DNA from: Bacillus marinisedimentorum
Lineage (GTDB): Bacteria; Bacillota; Bacilli; Bacillales; Bacillaceae_O
Length of the DNA stretch: 64,000 nucleotides
Direction: 5' to 3'
NCBI RefSeq assembly: GCF_001644195.2
Contig: NZ_LWBL02000009.1
Coordinates: 1 to 64,000 of the forward strand
Shown here: one piece after another, positions 28,080 to 35,950 of the stretch
Layout: the number at the start of each line of letters is the position of its first letter
Position numbering within the stretch: position 1 is the stretch's first letter
Program-made: the position numbers and the translations under genes
The notes under the pieces: model-generated
Told to the model about the DNA's origin: nothing
Database searches by the model: none
Seen by the model: the letters and a program-made list of their open reading frames with translations, nothing else

Positions 28080-28244
28080 ATGAATATTTTGATCGTGATT
28101 GCTGCATTCTTAATAGCTGTTTATACGTTCAACTTTGCAAGGATCATTTTTTCAGAAAAAAACAAACTTGGCGGAAGTGCGGTGATTGTGCTTGGACTTG
28201 CAGTGCTTGCCGCCCCGTTTGTAATTCTCACTATTATTAAGTGA
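28080..28244 (+). CDS. Small membrane protein at the end of the ger operon (candidate D subunit)
   Basis: 54 aa with two hydrophobic helices (about 1-22 and 32-53) joined by FSEKNKLGGS. It starts 9 nt after the C-subunit stop and has no terminator between, so it is very likely co-transcribed. Several Bacillus germinant-receptor operons carry a small two-helix 'D' protein that modulates receptor function; this one fits by size, topology and position, but I cannot confirm sequence homology. The ribosome site is weak (GGGATTGAT). Confidence 0.65.
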   Translation: MNILIVIAAFLIAVYTFNFARIIFSEKNKLGGSAVIVLGLAVLAAPFVILTIIK

Positions 28245-28273
28245 CCGGGACAGGTCTTACTCCGTTAACCTGA

Positions 28274-28452
28274 CCATAAGAGAAGAGGCTGGGACAAAAG
28301 TTTTTTAGTCAAAGGAAAATCTGAACTATGTTGCGAAGCCCTTAAAAGAGAATTTCGCATTAGTTCGGATTTTTTTGCTTTATAGCTTTCCTGACATGAA
28401 ATTGTTCGTCTATTAGTTGGGCAGTTTAGTTTTGTCCCACCTTCTCTCTCGA
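28274..28452. repeat. Dispersed repeat family A, copy 2, with terminal inverted repeats
   Basis: Left end GAGAAGAGGCTGGGACAAAA and right end TTTTGTCCCACCTTCTCTC are inverted copies. Inside, AATCTGAAC...GTTCGGATTTTTTT forms a second stem and CTTTCCTGACATGA follows. Same layout as 8100-8253. It sits between the germination operon and the converging ggt gene, where it can act as a terminator. Confidence 0.8.
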
Positions 28453-28453
28453 C

Positions 28454-30136
28454 CTAATTCAATCCAATTGCGGCACCCGGCCTTGATGACTGGGCCGCTC
28501 CATACATTTCGCCTCTATCCTGGTCGATCAGAATCGCCTGGACATTGCCTATATGCTTAGGAAACTCCGGAAAATGAAAACCTTTTTCAAGCATCTTATC
28601 CCTTACTTCTTGAGGGATTCCCGAATCCCACTGGACGACCCGGCCAATACTGTTATAAATGCGCGGTTCTTCAATCGCATCCTTCAGATCCATTTTGTAA
28701 TCAAGAAGGTGAATGATAACTTGCAGAACCGAGGCGACGATGGTTGGTCCTCCGGGGGAACCAAGCGTCAAAAACGGCTTGCCTTCATTAAATAAAATGG
28801 AAGGCGACTTTGTGCTGACACCATGTTTATTTGGCTGGATGCCGTTAACACTGTTCGGTTCCGGACTGAAGTCAGTAAGGTCATTGTTCAACAGGAATCC
28901 GTATCCCGGAACCATGATGCCTGATCCGAATTTATGCTCAAGTGATGACGTGCATGCAGCAACATTTCCCCACCGGTCAACAGCGGTAAAGTGGGTCGTT
29001 TCTCCTTTTTCGGCCAGCGGTTCATGGACGATTTCCTTATCCGGATCCCCCTCCTGGTGCGCCCATGGATTACCGAACTCGACATCAGGGTTGCGGTAGC
29101 TGAAATCGATCAGTTCACTGCGTTTTTTTATATACTCTTCATTCAGCAGTCCATCCATCGGCACATCCAGGAAATCCGGATCGCCGACATATGCCAGCTT
29201 ATCGGAAAACACGATACGCATGGCTTCGCCTAATAGAAAATATTTTTGCCACGAGTTCACGCCATATTGACCGATGTCATGCTGCTCAATGATTCCCAGC
29301 AACTGAGCAAGCGATAGGCCTCCCCCATTCGGAGGTGAAGGAGCAGCCAGCTGCATTCCTTTATACTTACTGTAAATCGGCTTATCAAGAAAAACCTCAA
29401 AATTGCGTAAATCCTTTTTCGTCATGATGCCCTTCCGGCTTTGCAGAACGTCTATTATCGCATCGGCAATTTCGCCTTCGTAAAAGGCATCGATGCCTTT
29501 TTCCTGAAGAATGCGCAGCGTTTTGGCCAGGTCCGTCTGTTTGATGTGATCCCCTTCGACAAGAGGAATCCCATCCGGCATAAACAGCGCTTTTGTACGA
29601 TCATCCATACGATGGCGCATCATTTCAATCGCGCTCTCCCAGAACCAGTTGACACGAATCCCGTTTTCGGCAAGTTCGACCGCCGGCTGGATCAACTCAC
29701 TGATCTTCTTGCGGCCAAAACGATTGACTGCGATTTCCATAGTACGGAGTATTCCTGGAATCCCTACTGCTTTTGCGCTCAGGGACCGAGGTACATATGG
29801 GATTTCTTCGCCGTTTTCATCAAGAAATAATTCTGGAACAGCGCCTTCAGGTGCCTTTGAATGGCCGTCCAGCACCCATGTTTCATCTTTCTCACTGTCA
29901 TATACCGTCAAAAACCCGCTGGCCCCGAGGCCTGTATTCATCCCTTCGGTTACTGCCAGAGCGAACTGCATCGCAGCGACAGCATCGACAGCAGTACCTC
30001 CTTCTTCCAACACCTTTGCTCCCGCTTCTGTCGCTTCCCTGGCAGCACTTGCTGCCATTCCGTATTTCCCTTTGGCTGTATGTTGGCTTTCATTAGAAAA
30101 GCTTTTTTGATTCGCTATAATTTTATCTATATCCAC
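28454..30136 (-). CDS. ggt: Gamma-glutamyltransferase (YwrD-like)
   Basis: 560-aa N-terminal-nucleophile hydrolase/transferase that removes or transfers gamma-glutamyl groups (glutathione, gamma-glutamyl peptides). The autocleavage site and nucleophile Thr lie in EKGETTHFTAVDRWGNV, and the substrate-binding GSPGGPTI is present. There is no signal peptide, so it should be cytosolic, like YwrD and unlike secreted Ggt. Start: GTG with AAAGGAG 7 nt upstream; an earlier GTG lacks a ribosome site. Downstream on its other side lies an M20 glutamate-releasing-type peptidase in the same orientation, suggesting linked gamma-glutamyl peptide breakdown. Confidence 0.9.
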   Translation of the reverse strand: MDIDKIIANQKSFSNESQHTAKGKYGMAASAAREATEAGAKVLEEGGTAVDAVAAMQFALAVTEGMNTGLGASGFLTVYDSEKDETWVLDGHSKAPEGAVPELFLDENGEEIPYVPRSLSAKAVGIPGILRTMEIAVNRFGRKKISELIQPAVELAENGIRVNWFWESAIEMMRHRMDDRTKALFMPDGIPLVEGDHIKQTDLAKTLRILQEKGIDAFYEGEIADAIIDVLQSRKGIMTKKDLRNFEVFLDKPIYSKYKGMQLAAPSPPNGGGLSLAQLLGIIEQHDIGQYGVNSWQKYFLLGEAMRIVFSDKLAYVGDPDFLDVPMDGLLNEEYIKKRSELIDFSYRNPDVEFGNPWAHQEGDPDKEIVHEPLAEKGETTHFTAVDRWGNVAACTSSLEHKFGSGIMVPGYGFLLNNDLTDFSPEPNSVNGIQPNKHGVSTKSPSILFNEGKPFLTLGSPGGPTIVASVLQVIIHLLDYKMDLKDAIEEPRIYNSIGRVVQWDSGIPQEVRDKMLEKGFHFPEFPKHIGNVQAILIDQDRGEMYGAAQSSRPGAAIGLN

Positions 30137-30239
30137 GAGGACACTCCTTTTACCCACTTATTAAGTTATTGTCCTTTACCCCGATATTAAGATAATCATG
30201 TGTACAAAATGCAATTACCAACAAAAGGTATGAACAAGA

Positions 30240-30422
30240 ACAAAAGCGCAGGGCGCCCGCTTAGCGCGTACATAAGCGGGGGTACCCTCCGGAAGATGGT
30301 CTTTCCTTCCGGAGGGGATCACCGCTTATGACGATAGCCGCTGGCGCCTGGAGCTGGATGACTCCCTTCTGGCTTTTTATCCACAACGCAAACATTTTAT
30401 AATTTCCTTAACTATGAAAAAA
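30240..30422. repeat. Dispersed repeat family C, fullest copy
   Basis: Contains CGCAGGGCGCCCGCTTAGCGC, an internal stem GTACCCTCCGGAAG...CTTCCGGAGGGGAT, TATGACGATAGCCGCTGGCGC and ends with AACTATGAAAAAA. The right 66 bp equal the left edge of the window; a deleted version is at 5595-5650. Confidence 0.75.
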
Positions 30423-30444
30423 GGATGGGCAGTAAGTCACTGCC
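30417..30444 (-). terminator. Terminator of the M20 peptidase gene
   Basis: GGCAGT-AAGTC-ACTGCC hairpin directly abutting the stop codon, with a plus-strand A-run (30417-30422) as U-tract. Confidence 0.65.
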
Positions 30445-31599
30445 TCACCCTGATTTAGCCGTGAGCCTTTCGATTGTTCTTGCAAGTAATGCTGTTCGTT
30501 TCGGAAACGTTTTCAAATCCACATATTCATCCGTTTCACTGTGCGAGAATTCCCCGAGGGGACCCATGCCATCAACTGTCGGAATTCCATCAGATGCCGT
30601 AAATGAGGCATCCGAACCGCCCCCTGTATCCACATCACGGATATTCATGCCAAGTTCGTCACCGACATCTTCAATGACGTCAATCAATTTTTCGGTTTCT
30701 TCCGTTTTTTCCATCGGAGGACGGCCTATGTTTCCTTTCATTTCTGTTTCAGTCCCGTCCACATGGTCTTCATTGACGATGTTCATGATGTCCTTTGTGA
30801 CTTCTTCAGCCTGCTCTTCATTTTCAACACGGACATCCACCTGTGCTTCCGCATGGCCCGGAACTGTGTTAGTTGAAGTGCCCCCGTCAATAAGGCCGAC
30901 ATTTACCGTCAGTCCTTCTTCATACTCGTTCAATTCCTGGAGTTTTAATACTTTATGTGACAGTTCTTCAATTGCGCTCTTCCCGCGCTGCGGTTCCACC
31001 CCGGAGTGTGCACTTTTACCGGTAACGTCTATTTCAAAGCGGCCGACACCTTTTCGTTCAGATACGATGGCATCTTTTGGCCGGCCTGACTCCACAACAA
31101 GGGAATATGCTTTACCTTCTGCGGCTTCCATAATAATCGGCTTTGATGAATGGGATCCGATTTCTTCATCACTGTTAAAGACGACATGGACATTTTTATA
31201 AGCGTCAGAACCAGCATCTTTTAAAGCTTTCAGGGCGTACAATACAGAAACGTGACTCGCTTTTTCATCACTTACACCCGGTCCGTATGCCTTATCGCCG
31301 ATGACTTCAAAAGGTCTCTTTTCCGCTTCGCCTTTTGGAAAAACGGTATCTATGTGAGCAATGATGATGATCTTAGGCTCACTGTCCTCTTCGGCTTTGA
31401 CTTCAAGATGGTTGCCTACTTCCGCCTCATGATGGACTTTCACGTACATTCCGATTTCCTCAAATTTTTCTTTAATGAGGGCGGCAACTTTATCAACATC
31501 CTCTTTGTCGTAAGAGTTACTGTCCATATTGACAAGCTTCTCAAGCATATCAGTCATTTCAGGCATATGCTTCTCAAGATAGTTTTCAATTTCCGCCAT
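30445..31599 (-). CDS. M20 family metallopeptidase (glutamate carboxypeptidase-like)
   Basis: 384-aa zinc-dependent exopeptidase of the M20A/CPG2-like group. Metal ligands and catalytic residues are visible in order: IAHIDTVFP (His and Asp), GPGVSDEKA (bridging Asp), FNSDEEIGSHSS (catalytic Glu and ligand Glu) and GGGSDASF; the dimerisation domain lies between. Very acidic protein. It probably releases C-terminal glutamate or hydrolyses a small peptide or amide. AAGGAGG is 9 nt before the ATG. Same orientation as ggt but separated by repeat C and a terminator, so not one operon. Confidence 0.85.
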   Translation of the reverse strand: MAEIENYLEKHMPEMTDMLEKLVNMDSNSYDKEDVDKVAALIKEKFEEIGMYVKVHHEAEVGNHLEVKAEEDSEPKIIIIAHIDTVFPKGEAEKRPFEVIGDKAYGPGVSDEKASHVSVLYALKALKDAGSDAYKNVHVVFNSDEEIGSHSSKPIIMEAAEGKAYSLVVESGRPKDAIVSERKGVGRFEIDVTGKSAHSGVEPQRGKSAIEELSHKVLKLQELNEYEEGLTVNVGLIDGGTSTNTVPGHAEAQVDVRVENEEQAEEVTKDIMNIVNEDHVDGTETEMKGNIGRPPMEKTEETEKLIDVIEDVGDELGMNIRDVDTGGGSDASFTASDGIPTVDGMGPLGEFSHSETDEYVDLKTFPKRTALLARTIERLTAKSG

Positions 31600-31884
31600 A
31601 GCAACGTGCCTCCTTGTTTTCTTCTTTTATTGACCTGTTTTCCCTTTTATCATGATGAAATAAACGTTAGGTTCACCGGAACCATTTCTCAGCATGGATT
31701 TTCAGAAATAAAAACGTTCATCTTTATCCGATATCATGGGGGAAAATGTAAAAAAACAGGTGAAATGACATACGAAACACACAGAATGTTTAAACCCTAA
31801 AAAAAACATTCAAAGAAGGAACAAAAACAATGGACTTTAAAACCCAAGCATCTGTTTCCATTTAGTGGAATAAACCTGATGGAT
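31600..31884. other. Intergenic region, no gene seen
   Basis: AT-rich DNA upstream of the M20 gene; contains its promoter region presumably. Only very short frames (up to about 11 codons with a start) occur. Confidence 0.5.
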
Positions 31885-32060
31885 ATTTGCGCTTCTGGGG
31901 CTCGCTTTCACCACGGTCACAAGGGCGGCATCCGTTCCTGCTTCCCTCCGGTCGCACTCACGCTGTCTTCTTTGCCGCAGGGCGGGTGCTGAGTCTCTTC
32001 GTCGCTACGCTCCTGCCGGGGCTCTGCTGCCCCGCTGCTCCCACAGGACGTTGAATAACC
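31885..32060. repeat. Repeat family B, copy 3 (ends degenerate)
   Basis: GGGGCTCGCTTTCACCACGG, CTTCCCTCCGGTCGCACTCAC, GTCTTCTTTGCCGCAGGGCGGG and GCTCTGCTGCCCCGCTGCTCCC correspond block by block to copy 1. The CTCTGTTAAA/TTTAACACAG ends are not recognisable here. Confidence 0.7.
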
Positions 32061-32355
32061 TCCCGAAGATTCTTATCCAACCCTCTGAGGGAACATGAAC
32101 ATGACAAACCTGGAGCCTGAAACTGGCGTGAGAATTGCCCTGCCCCCTGTCAACTAGGATTCGCCGTCAATACCCTGACCGGCAGCACAGGTGAACATTG
32201 ACACCAGACTCATGAGAAGGTGCTTGATCAAGTCAGCTAATGAAAAAAACGAGGGTTTGGGATTTTTAGTGGAATGGAATAATCAATAAGAGGACGTATG
32301 AAATTGTTAGGAGGGATTTACTATCGTTCAAAAAACAGCCGAACATAACCAGAAA

Positions 32356-33684
32356 GTGGAGGCCAAAGTTAAATCGGAAATGGCAGTGAAGGAAAGAAAG
32401 AACGGTGTAGAAATAAACAATCCTTTTGAAATTGTCCAGAATTTGATGGAGACAGCAACTGAAACACTTGGATTGCCGCAGGCTTTTTATGAGGTTTTGA
32501 AGAAACCGAAGCGATTGATGAAAACCTCAATCCCAGTACGGATGGATGACGGCACATATCGTGAGTTTGAAGGAATCCGCTCGCAGCATATTGATGTGCT
32601 CGGGCCGACGAAAGGTGGTGTCCGCTTCCATCCCGCTGTCAATGAAGATGAGGTCAAGGCACTTTCCATGTGGATGTCGTTGAAAGCGGCGATTATGGGA
32701 ATACCTTACGGCGGCGGAAAAGGGGGCATCATCGTTGATCCGCGGGAACTTTCGGAAAGGGAACTCGAAGAACTGAGCCGAGGTTTCATACGGGAGCTTG
32801 AACCGATCATTGGGCCTGAAAAAGATATTCCAGCGCCTGATGTAAACACCACCCCGGAAATCATGGGCTGGATGCTTGATGAATTTTCCCGCCTCAAAGG
32901 CAAAAATGTCCCTGGCATGATCACCGGCAAACCGATTATACTCGGCGGTTCTGAAGGCCGTGTCGAAGCAACCGGGCGGGGTGTTGTCATTACAATTGAA
33001 GAAGCCGCCAAACGGCTTGACCTGAACCTCTATAAAATGACTGCTGTTATTCAAGGCTTCGGAAACGTCGGCTCGATCACGGCCAAGCTGTTGGCAGAAC
33101 GCGGCGTGAAAGTGGTCGGAATCACCGATGCAGGCGGCGGTGTGTATCATGAGGAAGGTCTCGACATCGATGACCTGATTGAATATGCAAAAGAATCAGG
33201 CACCGTCAACGGCTTTAAAGATTATGAGAGCCTGTCAAATGAAGATCTGTTTACTGCTGATGTCGACATTCTGATTCCAGCAGCACTTGAAAACCAGATC
33301 AATTCCAAAAACGGGTCAAAAATAAAAGCGAAAATTGTCGCAGAAGCGGCAAACGGCCCTACAACGCCTGAAGGAAATGAAGCCATGGAGAAAAACGGAG
33401 TCTTCATTATTCCTGACATCCTTTGCAATGCGGGCGGCGTCACCGTATCTTACTTTGAATGGGTGCAAAATATGATGCATTATTCCTGGGAGGAAGATGA
33501 AGTCAATCAAAAACTTCATAAAAAAATGACGGACGCCTTTGACGATGTTTTCCGCATGAAAGAAAACAAGCAAGTCCACATGCGGGATGCGGCATATCTT
33601 GTCGGTGTCGGCCGGCTGGCCGAAGCGATGAAAGCCCGCGGCTGGATCAAAGACTGGAATATGCCGATTAATTGCAAAGCATAA
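32356..33684 (+). CDS. NAD-type glutamate dehydrogenase (GudB/RocG family)
   Basis: 442 aa from the GTG used here. Deaminates glutamate to 2-oxoglutarate, the step that follows proline and GABA breakdown. Seen: GPTKGGVRFHPAV, the catalytic PYGGGKGGI lysine, PAPDVNT, the nucleotide-binding QGFGNVGS and ILCNAGGVTVSYFEWVQN. The start is problematic. A strong AGGAGGG (32310-32316) is followed 7 nt later by ATC (32323), not ATG/GTG/TTG, in the same frame; the GTG at 32356 and the ATG at 32380 have no good ribosome site. True initiation may be at a non-standard ATC, or the GTG may be used weakly. Confidence 0.9.
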   Translation: MEAKVKSEMAVKERKNGVEINNPFEIVQNLMETATETLGLPQAFYEVLKKPKRLMKTSIPVRMDDGTYREFEGIRSQHIDVLGPTKGGVRFHPAVNEDEVKALSMWMSLKAAIMGIPYGGGKGGIIVDPRELSERELEELSRGFIRELEPIIGPEKDIPAPDVNTTPEIMGWMLDEFSRLKGKNVPGMITGKPIILGGSEGRVEATGRGVVITIEEAAKRLDLNLYKMTAVIQGFGNVGSITAKLLAERGVKVVGITDAGGGVYHEEGLDIDDLIEYAKESGTVNGFKDYESLSNEDLFTADVDILIPAALENQINSKNGSKIKAKIVAEAANGPTTPEGNEAMEKNGVFIIPDILCNAGGVTVSYFEWVQNMMHYSWEEDEVNQKLHKKMTDAFDDVFRMKENKQVHMRDAAYLVGVGRLAEAMKARGWIKDWNMPINCKA

Positions 33685-33705
33685 AAATGAGGTATCGTTA
33701 TGTTA

Positions 33706-33735
33706 GGGACCACCCGCTCAAGGGTGGTCCTTTTT
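33706..33735 (+). terminator. Terminator of the glutamate dehydrogenase gene
   Basis: GGGACCACCC pairs with GGGTGGTCCT and is followed by TTTTT. Confidence 0.9.
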
Positions 33736-33764
33736 GCCGTTTCCGTTCTGTTTTGTTAAAAAGC

Positions 33765-33901
33765 TGACCTTCGATAGCCGCCGTCTTTCAGGTGTGGAAG
33801 TCCGCCTTAAGGTACCAGGAAATAGCCCTGTCATATCCCGGTGGTCCTGGTTACAGGAGGGCAATAAGGGTTCCCGCCGCCTTACATGAGCGGTTTTTTA
33901 T
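33765..33901 (+). ncRNA. Candidate structured RNA or leader (unassigned)
   Basis: After a strong terminator and before a small gene lie 135 nt with unusual pairing potential: GTACCAGGA with TCCTGGTTAC, GCCCTGT with ACAGGAGGGC, a self-complementary GGGTTCCC and a closing CCGCCTTACATGAGCGG-TTTTTT that looks like a terminator. Two CCGCC blocks flank it. I do not recognise a riboswitch class or known sRNA, so this is a structural suggestion only; the strand is a guess from the final U-run. Confidence 0.3.
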
Positions 33902-33979
33902 ATGGAATGTATTTTTGTATGCATGAATCTCCCGCCACCTTCAAAAAATAAGGACAACAGATCCAGAGGAGGCAAGATC

Positions 33980-34162
33980 ATGACAAAACGAAAAGCATTC
34001 CGCAACGCTGCCAGCAAAAACAACAACACCCCAACCGAAAGCATGCCGGACACCGAATTCTCCGCCGACTTTGCCAACGGTGAAAACCCGATGAAAGGCG
34101 CCAACCGCAACTCCAAACAGGGCCGCTCCGGCAAAGAAATCCGCTCATCAAAAGAGGACTGA
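33980..34162 (+). CDS. Small hydrophilic protein, possibly SASP-like
   Basis: 60 aa, basic start and polar throughout (MTKRKAFRNAASKNNNT...DTEFSADFANGENPMKGANRNSKQGRSGKE), with no hydrophobic core. GAGGAGG is 7 nt before the ATG, a strong initiation signal. The TEFSADFANGEN segment loosely recalls the TEFASETN repeat of gamma-type small acid-soluble spore proteins, but this is not enough to assign it. A REP palindrome just after the stop may terminate it. Confidence 0.75.
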   Translation: MTKRKAFRNAASKNNNTPTESMPDTEFSADFANGENPMKGANRNSKQGRSGKEIRSSKED

Positions 34163-34176
34163 CATGCGAACTGAAA

Positions 34177-34218
34177 TGCCTGGCAATTGCCTGGGAAGTC
34201 CCAGGCAATTGCCAGGCA
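34177..34218. repeat. REP-like palindrome, copy 6 (extended)
   Basis: 42 bp: arm TGCCTGGCAATTGCCTGGGA, 2-nt loop, then its exact complement. It looks like two shorter palindromes fused into one long hairpin. Confidence 0.9.
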
Positions 34219-34307
34219 CCAAAATCACCAAAAAATTTTACAAAGGTTCATTTTTTGTTGATTTGCCCAAACAACGGTAACCCCGTATAAGAATGGAGGA
34301 ATTAAGT

Positions 34308-34529
34308 ATGGAATTTCATCTGGAAAGTCATAACAGCCCAGTTTCATCTGCTGTTACGGTTGATGACGGAAATCACCGGTATATGGTTCGGAATGGCGAC
34401 ATAGATGGAGAGATGTTTGATACTCCGGAAGAGTTGGCGCAGTGGGTTATCCAGAATTGGCGCGTGGATGATTTCGTTGATAAGGATGGGTTTCAGCAAA
34501 TGATTGTGCAGCTGGAACGGTATCTGTAA
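34308..34529 (+). CDS. Small acidic protein, function unknown
   Basis: 73 aa, acidic, predicted mixed alpha/beta: an N-terminal beta hairpin (VTVDDGNHRYMVRNGDIDGEMF) and a helical C-terminal half (PEELAQWVIQNWRVDDFVDKDGFQQMIVQLERYL). GGAGG lies 8 nt before the chosen ATG; a start five codons earlier overlaps that site. No family recognised; no partner genes. Confidence 0.75.
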   Translation: MEFHLESHNSPVSSAVTVDDGNHRYMVRNGDIDGEMFDTPEELAQWVIQNWRVDDFVDKDGFQQMIVQLERYL

Positions 34530-34901
34530 CTGTATTTGGGGCCGGTGACTGCCGGCAGAATCAAGCCTCCATCTCATACAACATGATGATTATATACATT
34601 AGTTTAGCTGTTGAAGGACATGAGCAGTGCCGGTAACCAGATCGCGCGGAAGCTCTCCGGCACTGAATCAATATCCATTGCCTCAAACAGCATCCGGTCA
34701 TGCAGTCCGGTAACGAACGAGCGGACAGGGTGCAGGTGCTGCATGTAATTTACCCAGTGCTTTTTACAGCACTACCGTGTTTTTCAGCATCCAATAAAGC
34801 GGTGCAACCGAAGAAAATAAATATTTCGATTCAAGCCCGGATTTCTATGTATGCAATTTAGATAATGCATGTCCTTTCCCTCATTACTTTCAAAAAACTG
34901 A
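34530..34901. other. Intergenic region, no gene seen
   Basis: About 370 bp. Several short inverted pieces such as GCCGGTGACTGCCGGC and CAGTGCTTTTTACAGCACT occur, and CCGGTAAC appears twice, but no reading frame with a ribosome site is present. Confidence 0.5.
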
Positions 34902-35549
34902 CTACAACTCTCCCAGTTTCCTGACAAGGCGTTCTTTCAGGTTTACCGCCAGCGCTTCTGCCTGCAAAACCCGCTCAATTCCCTGCCGGTTGTCGTTGTC
35001 GTGGAACCAGATCCTGGCAACTTCAGCGACAGCGATTTCCACAGGATCCTTGCTCACAAGTTTCATTCTGTCACCAGGCCTTGCGCTTCCTTCTTCCAAC
35101 ACCCTTAAATAAAAACCAGTGAACCCCGTTTGTTCAACAAGCAGTGCCGCGTCCTTCCGCCTTAGTTTATAACCGAGTTTCCAGCACGGTTTCCGCGGCA
35201 TTGAAACTTGCAGCACCGCACTCCCCATTTGAAAGGTATCCCCGATATATGTATTCGTTTCCGTTAAGCCTTCAACTGTCAAATTTTCACCGAACGCAGC
35301 AGGGCCGAGTTTTCGCCCCAATTCCTTTTCCCAATAGGAATACCGGTCATAGGAATACGCATTCACTGCCTTATCAAGGCCGCCATGGTTCTCAATGTCC
35401 CCCTGCCCGTCTCCCTTGATATTCGTTTTTGTGATGTATGCCGTTTCGGTTACCGGCTTTTTATGAATACCTGAACGAAAGGTTTTTCCGTTGAACGAGA
35501 CTTCTTCCGGTTCGGCGATACTTATGTTTCTTACAATATATTCACTCAT
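34902..35549 (-). CDS. MOSC-domain protein (YiiM-like)
   Basis: 215 aa. The MOSC domain (about 25-160) binds molybdenum cofactor or carries sulfur for metal-sulfur centres. Family features: GDIENHGGLDKAVNAYSYDRYSYW, GPAAFGENLTVEGL, DTFQMGSAVLQVSMPRKPCWKL with the conserved Cys, and a C-terminal 3-alpha part. It resembles YiiM/YflK proteins implicated in N-hydroxylated compound handling. Start: GGGGG 7 nt upstream of this ATG. Single gene; no molybdenum cofactor genes nearby. Confidence 0.85.
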   Translation of the reverse strand: MSEYIVRNISIAEPEEVSFNGKTFRSGIHKKPVTETAYITKTNIKGDGQGDIENHGGLDKAVNAYSYDRYSYWEKELGRKLGPAAFGENLTVEGLTETNTYIGDTFQMGSAVLQVSMPRKPCWKLGYKLRRKDAALLVEQTGFTGFYLRVLEEGSARPGDRMKLVSKDPVEIAVAEVARIWFHDNDNRQGIERVLQAEALAVNLKERLVRKLGEL

Positions 35550-35683
35550 GGCACATCCCCCTTCATTCCAGTATAGCAGGTCCATTTCGCCGGTGTTTAT
35601 AGAATTGACATAACAGGTTCACGGAATTGTTACAGTTCCCCTGCTCTCTTGCTTAAAATTGGTGCTATAGTAAAACTATCAAA

Positions 35684-35698
35684 TGAGAAAGATTATCA
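35684..35698 (+). promoter_or_regulatory. Fur box upstream of feoA
   Basis: TGAGAAAGATTATCA matches the 7-1-7 Fur consensus TGATAAT-N-ATTATCA at 13 of 15 positions and overlaps the probable promoter of the ferrous iron uptake genes, 27 nt before feoA. Confidence 0.75.
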
Positions 35699-35724
35699 TT
35701 GTTATAAAGCGAGGGGCTGCCGTT

Positions 35725-35949
35725 ATGTATTTAGATTCACTGCGAACTGGCGATAAAGCCAGGATACTAGAATTTGTTGCCGTAAATGATATGCTGAAAC
35801 GCAGGCTGATTGATATGGGGATCAAAGAAGGGTCTGAAATCTGCATGAAATCGTGCATGCCATTCGGAGGACCATGCATGATTACTGCCAATGACCAGTG
35901 TGTCAGCATCCGCCGAAAAGAAGCGCACGGCATAAAGGTGGAATCATAA
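35725..35949 (+). CDS. feoA: Ferrous iron transport protein A
   Basis: 74-aa SH3-like protein that works with FeoB in Fe2+ uptake. Typical layout: N-terminal LRTGDKARILEF, the LKRRLIDMGIKEGSEI segment and a final beta strand with SIRRKEAHGIKVE. Start: ATG with GAGGGG 8 nt upstream, giving the usual family length; an earlier in-frame ATG at 35683 would lie within the Fur box. One base separates its stop from feoB. Confidence 0.95.
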   Translation: MYLDSLRTGDKARILEFVAVNDMLKRRLIDMGIKEGSEICMKSCMPFGGPCMITANDQCVSIRRKEAHGIKVES

Positions 35950-35950
35950 T

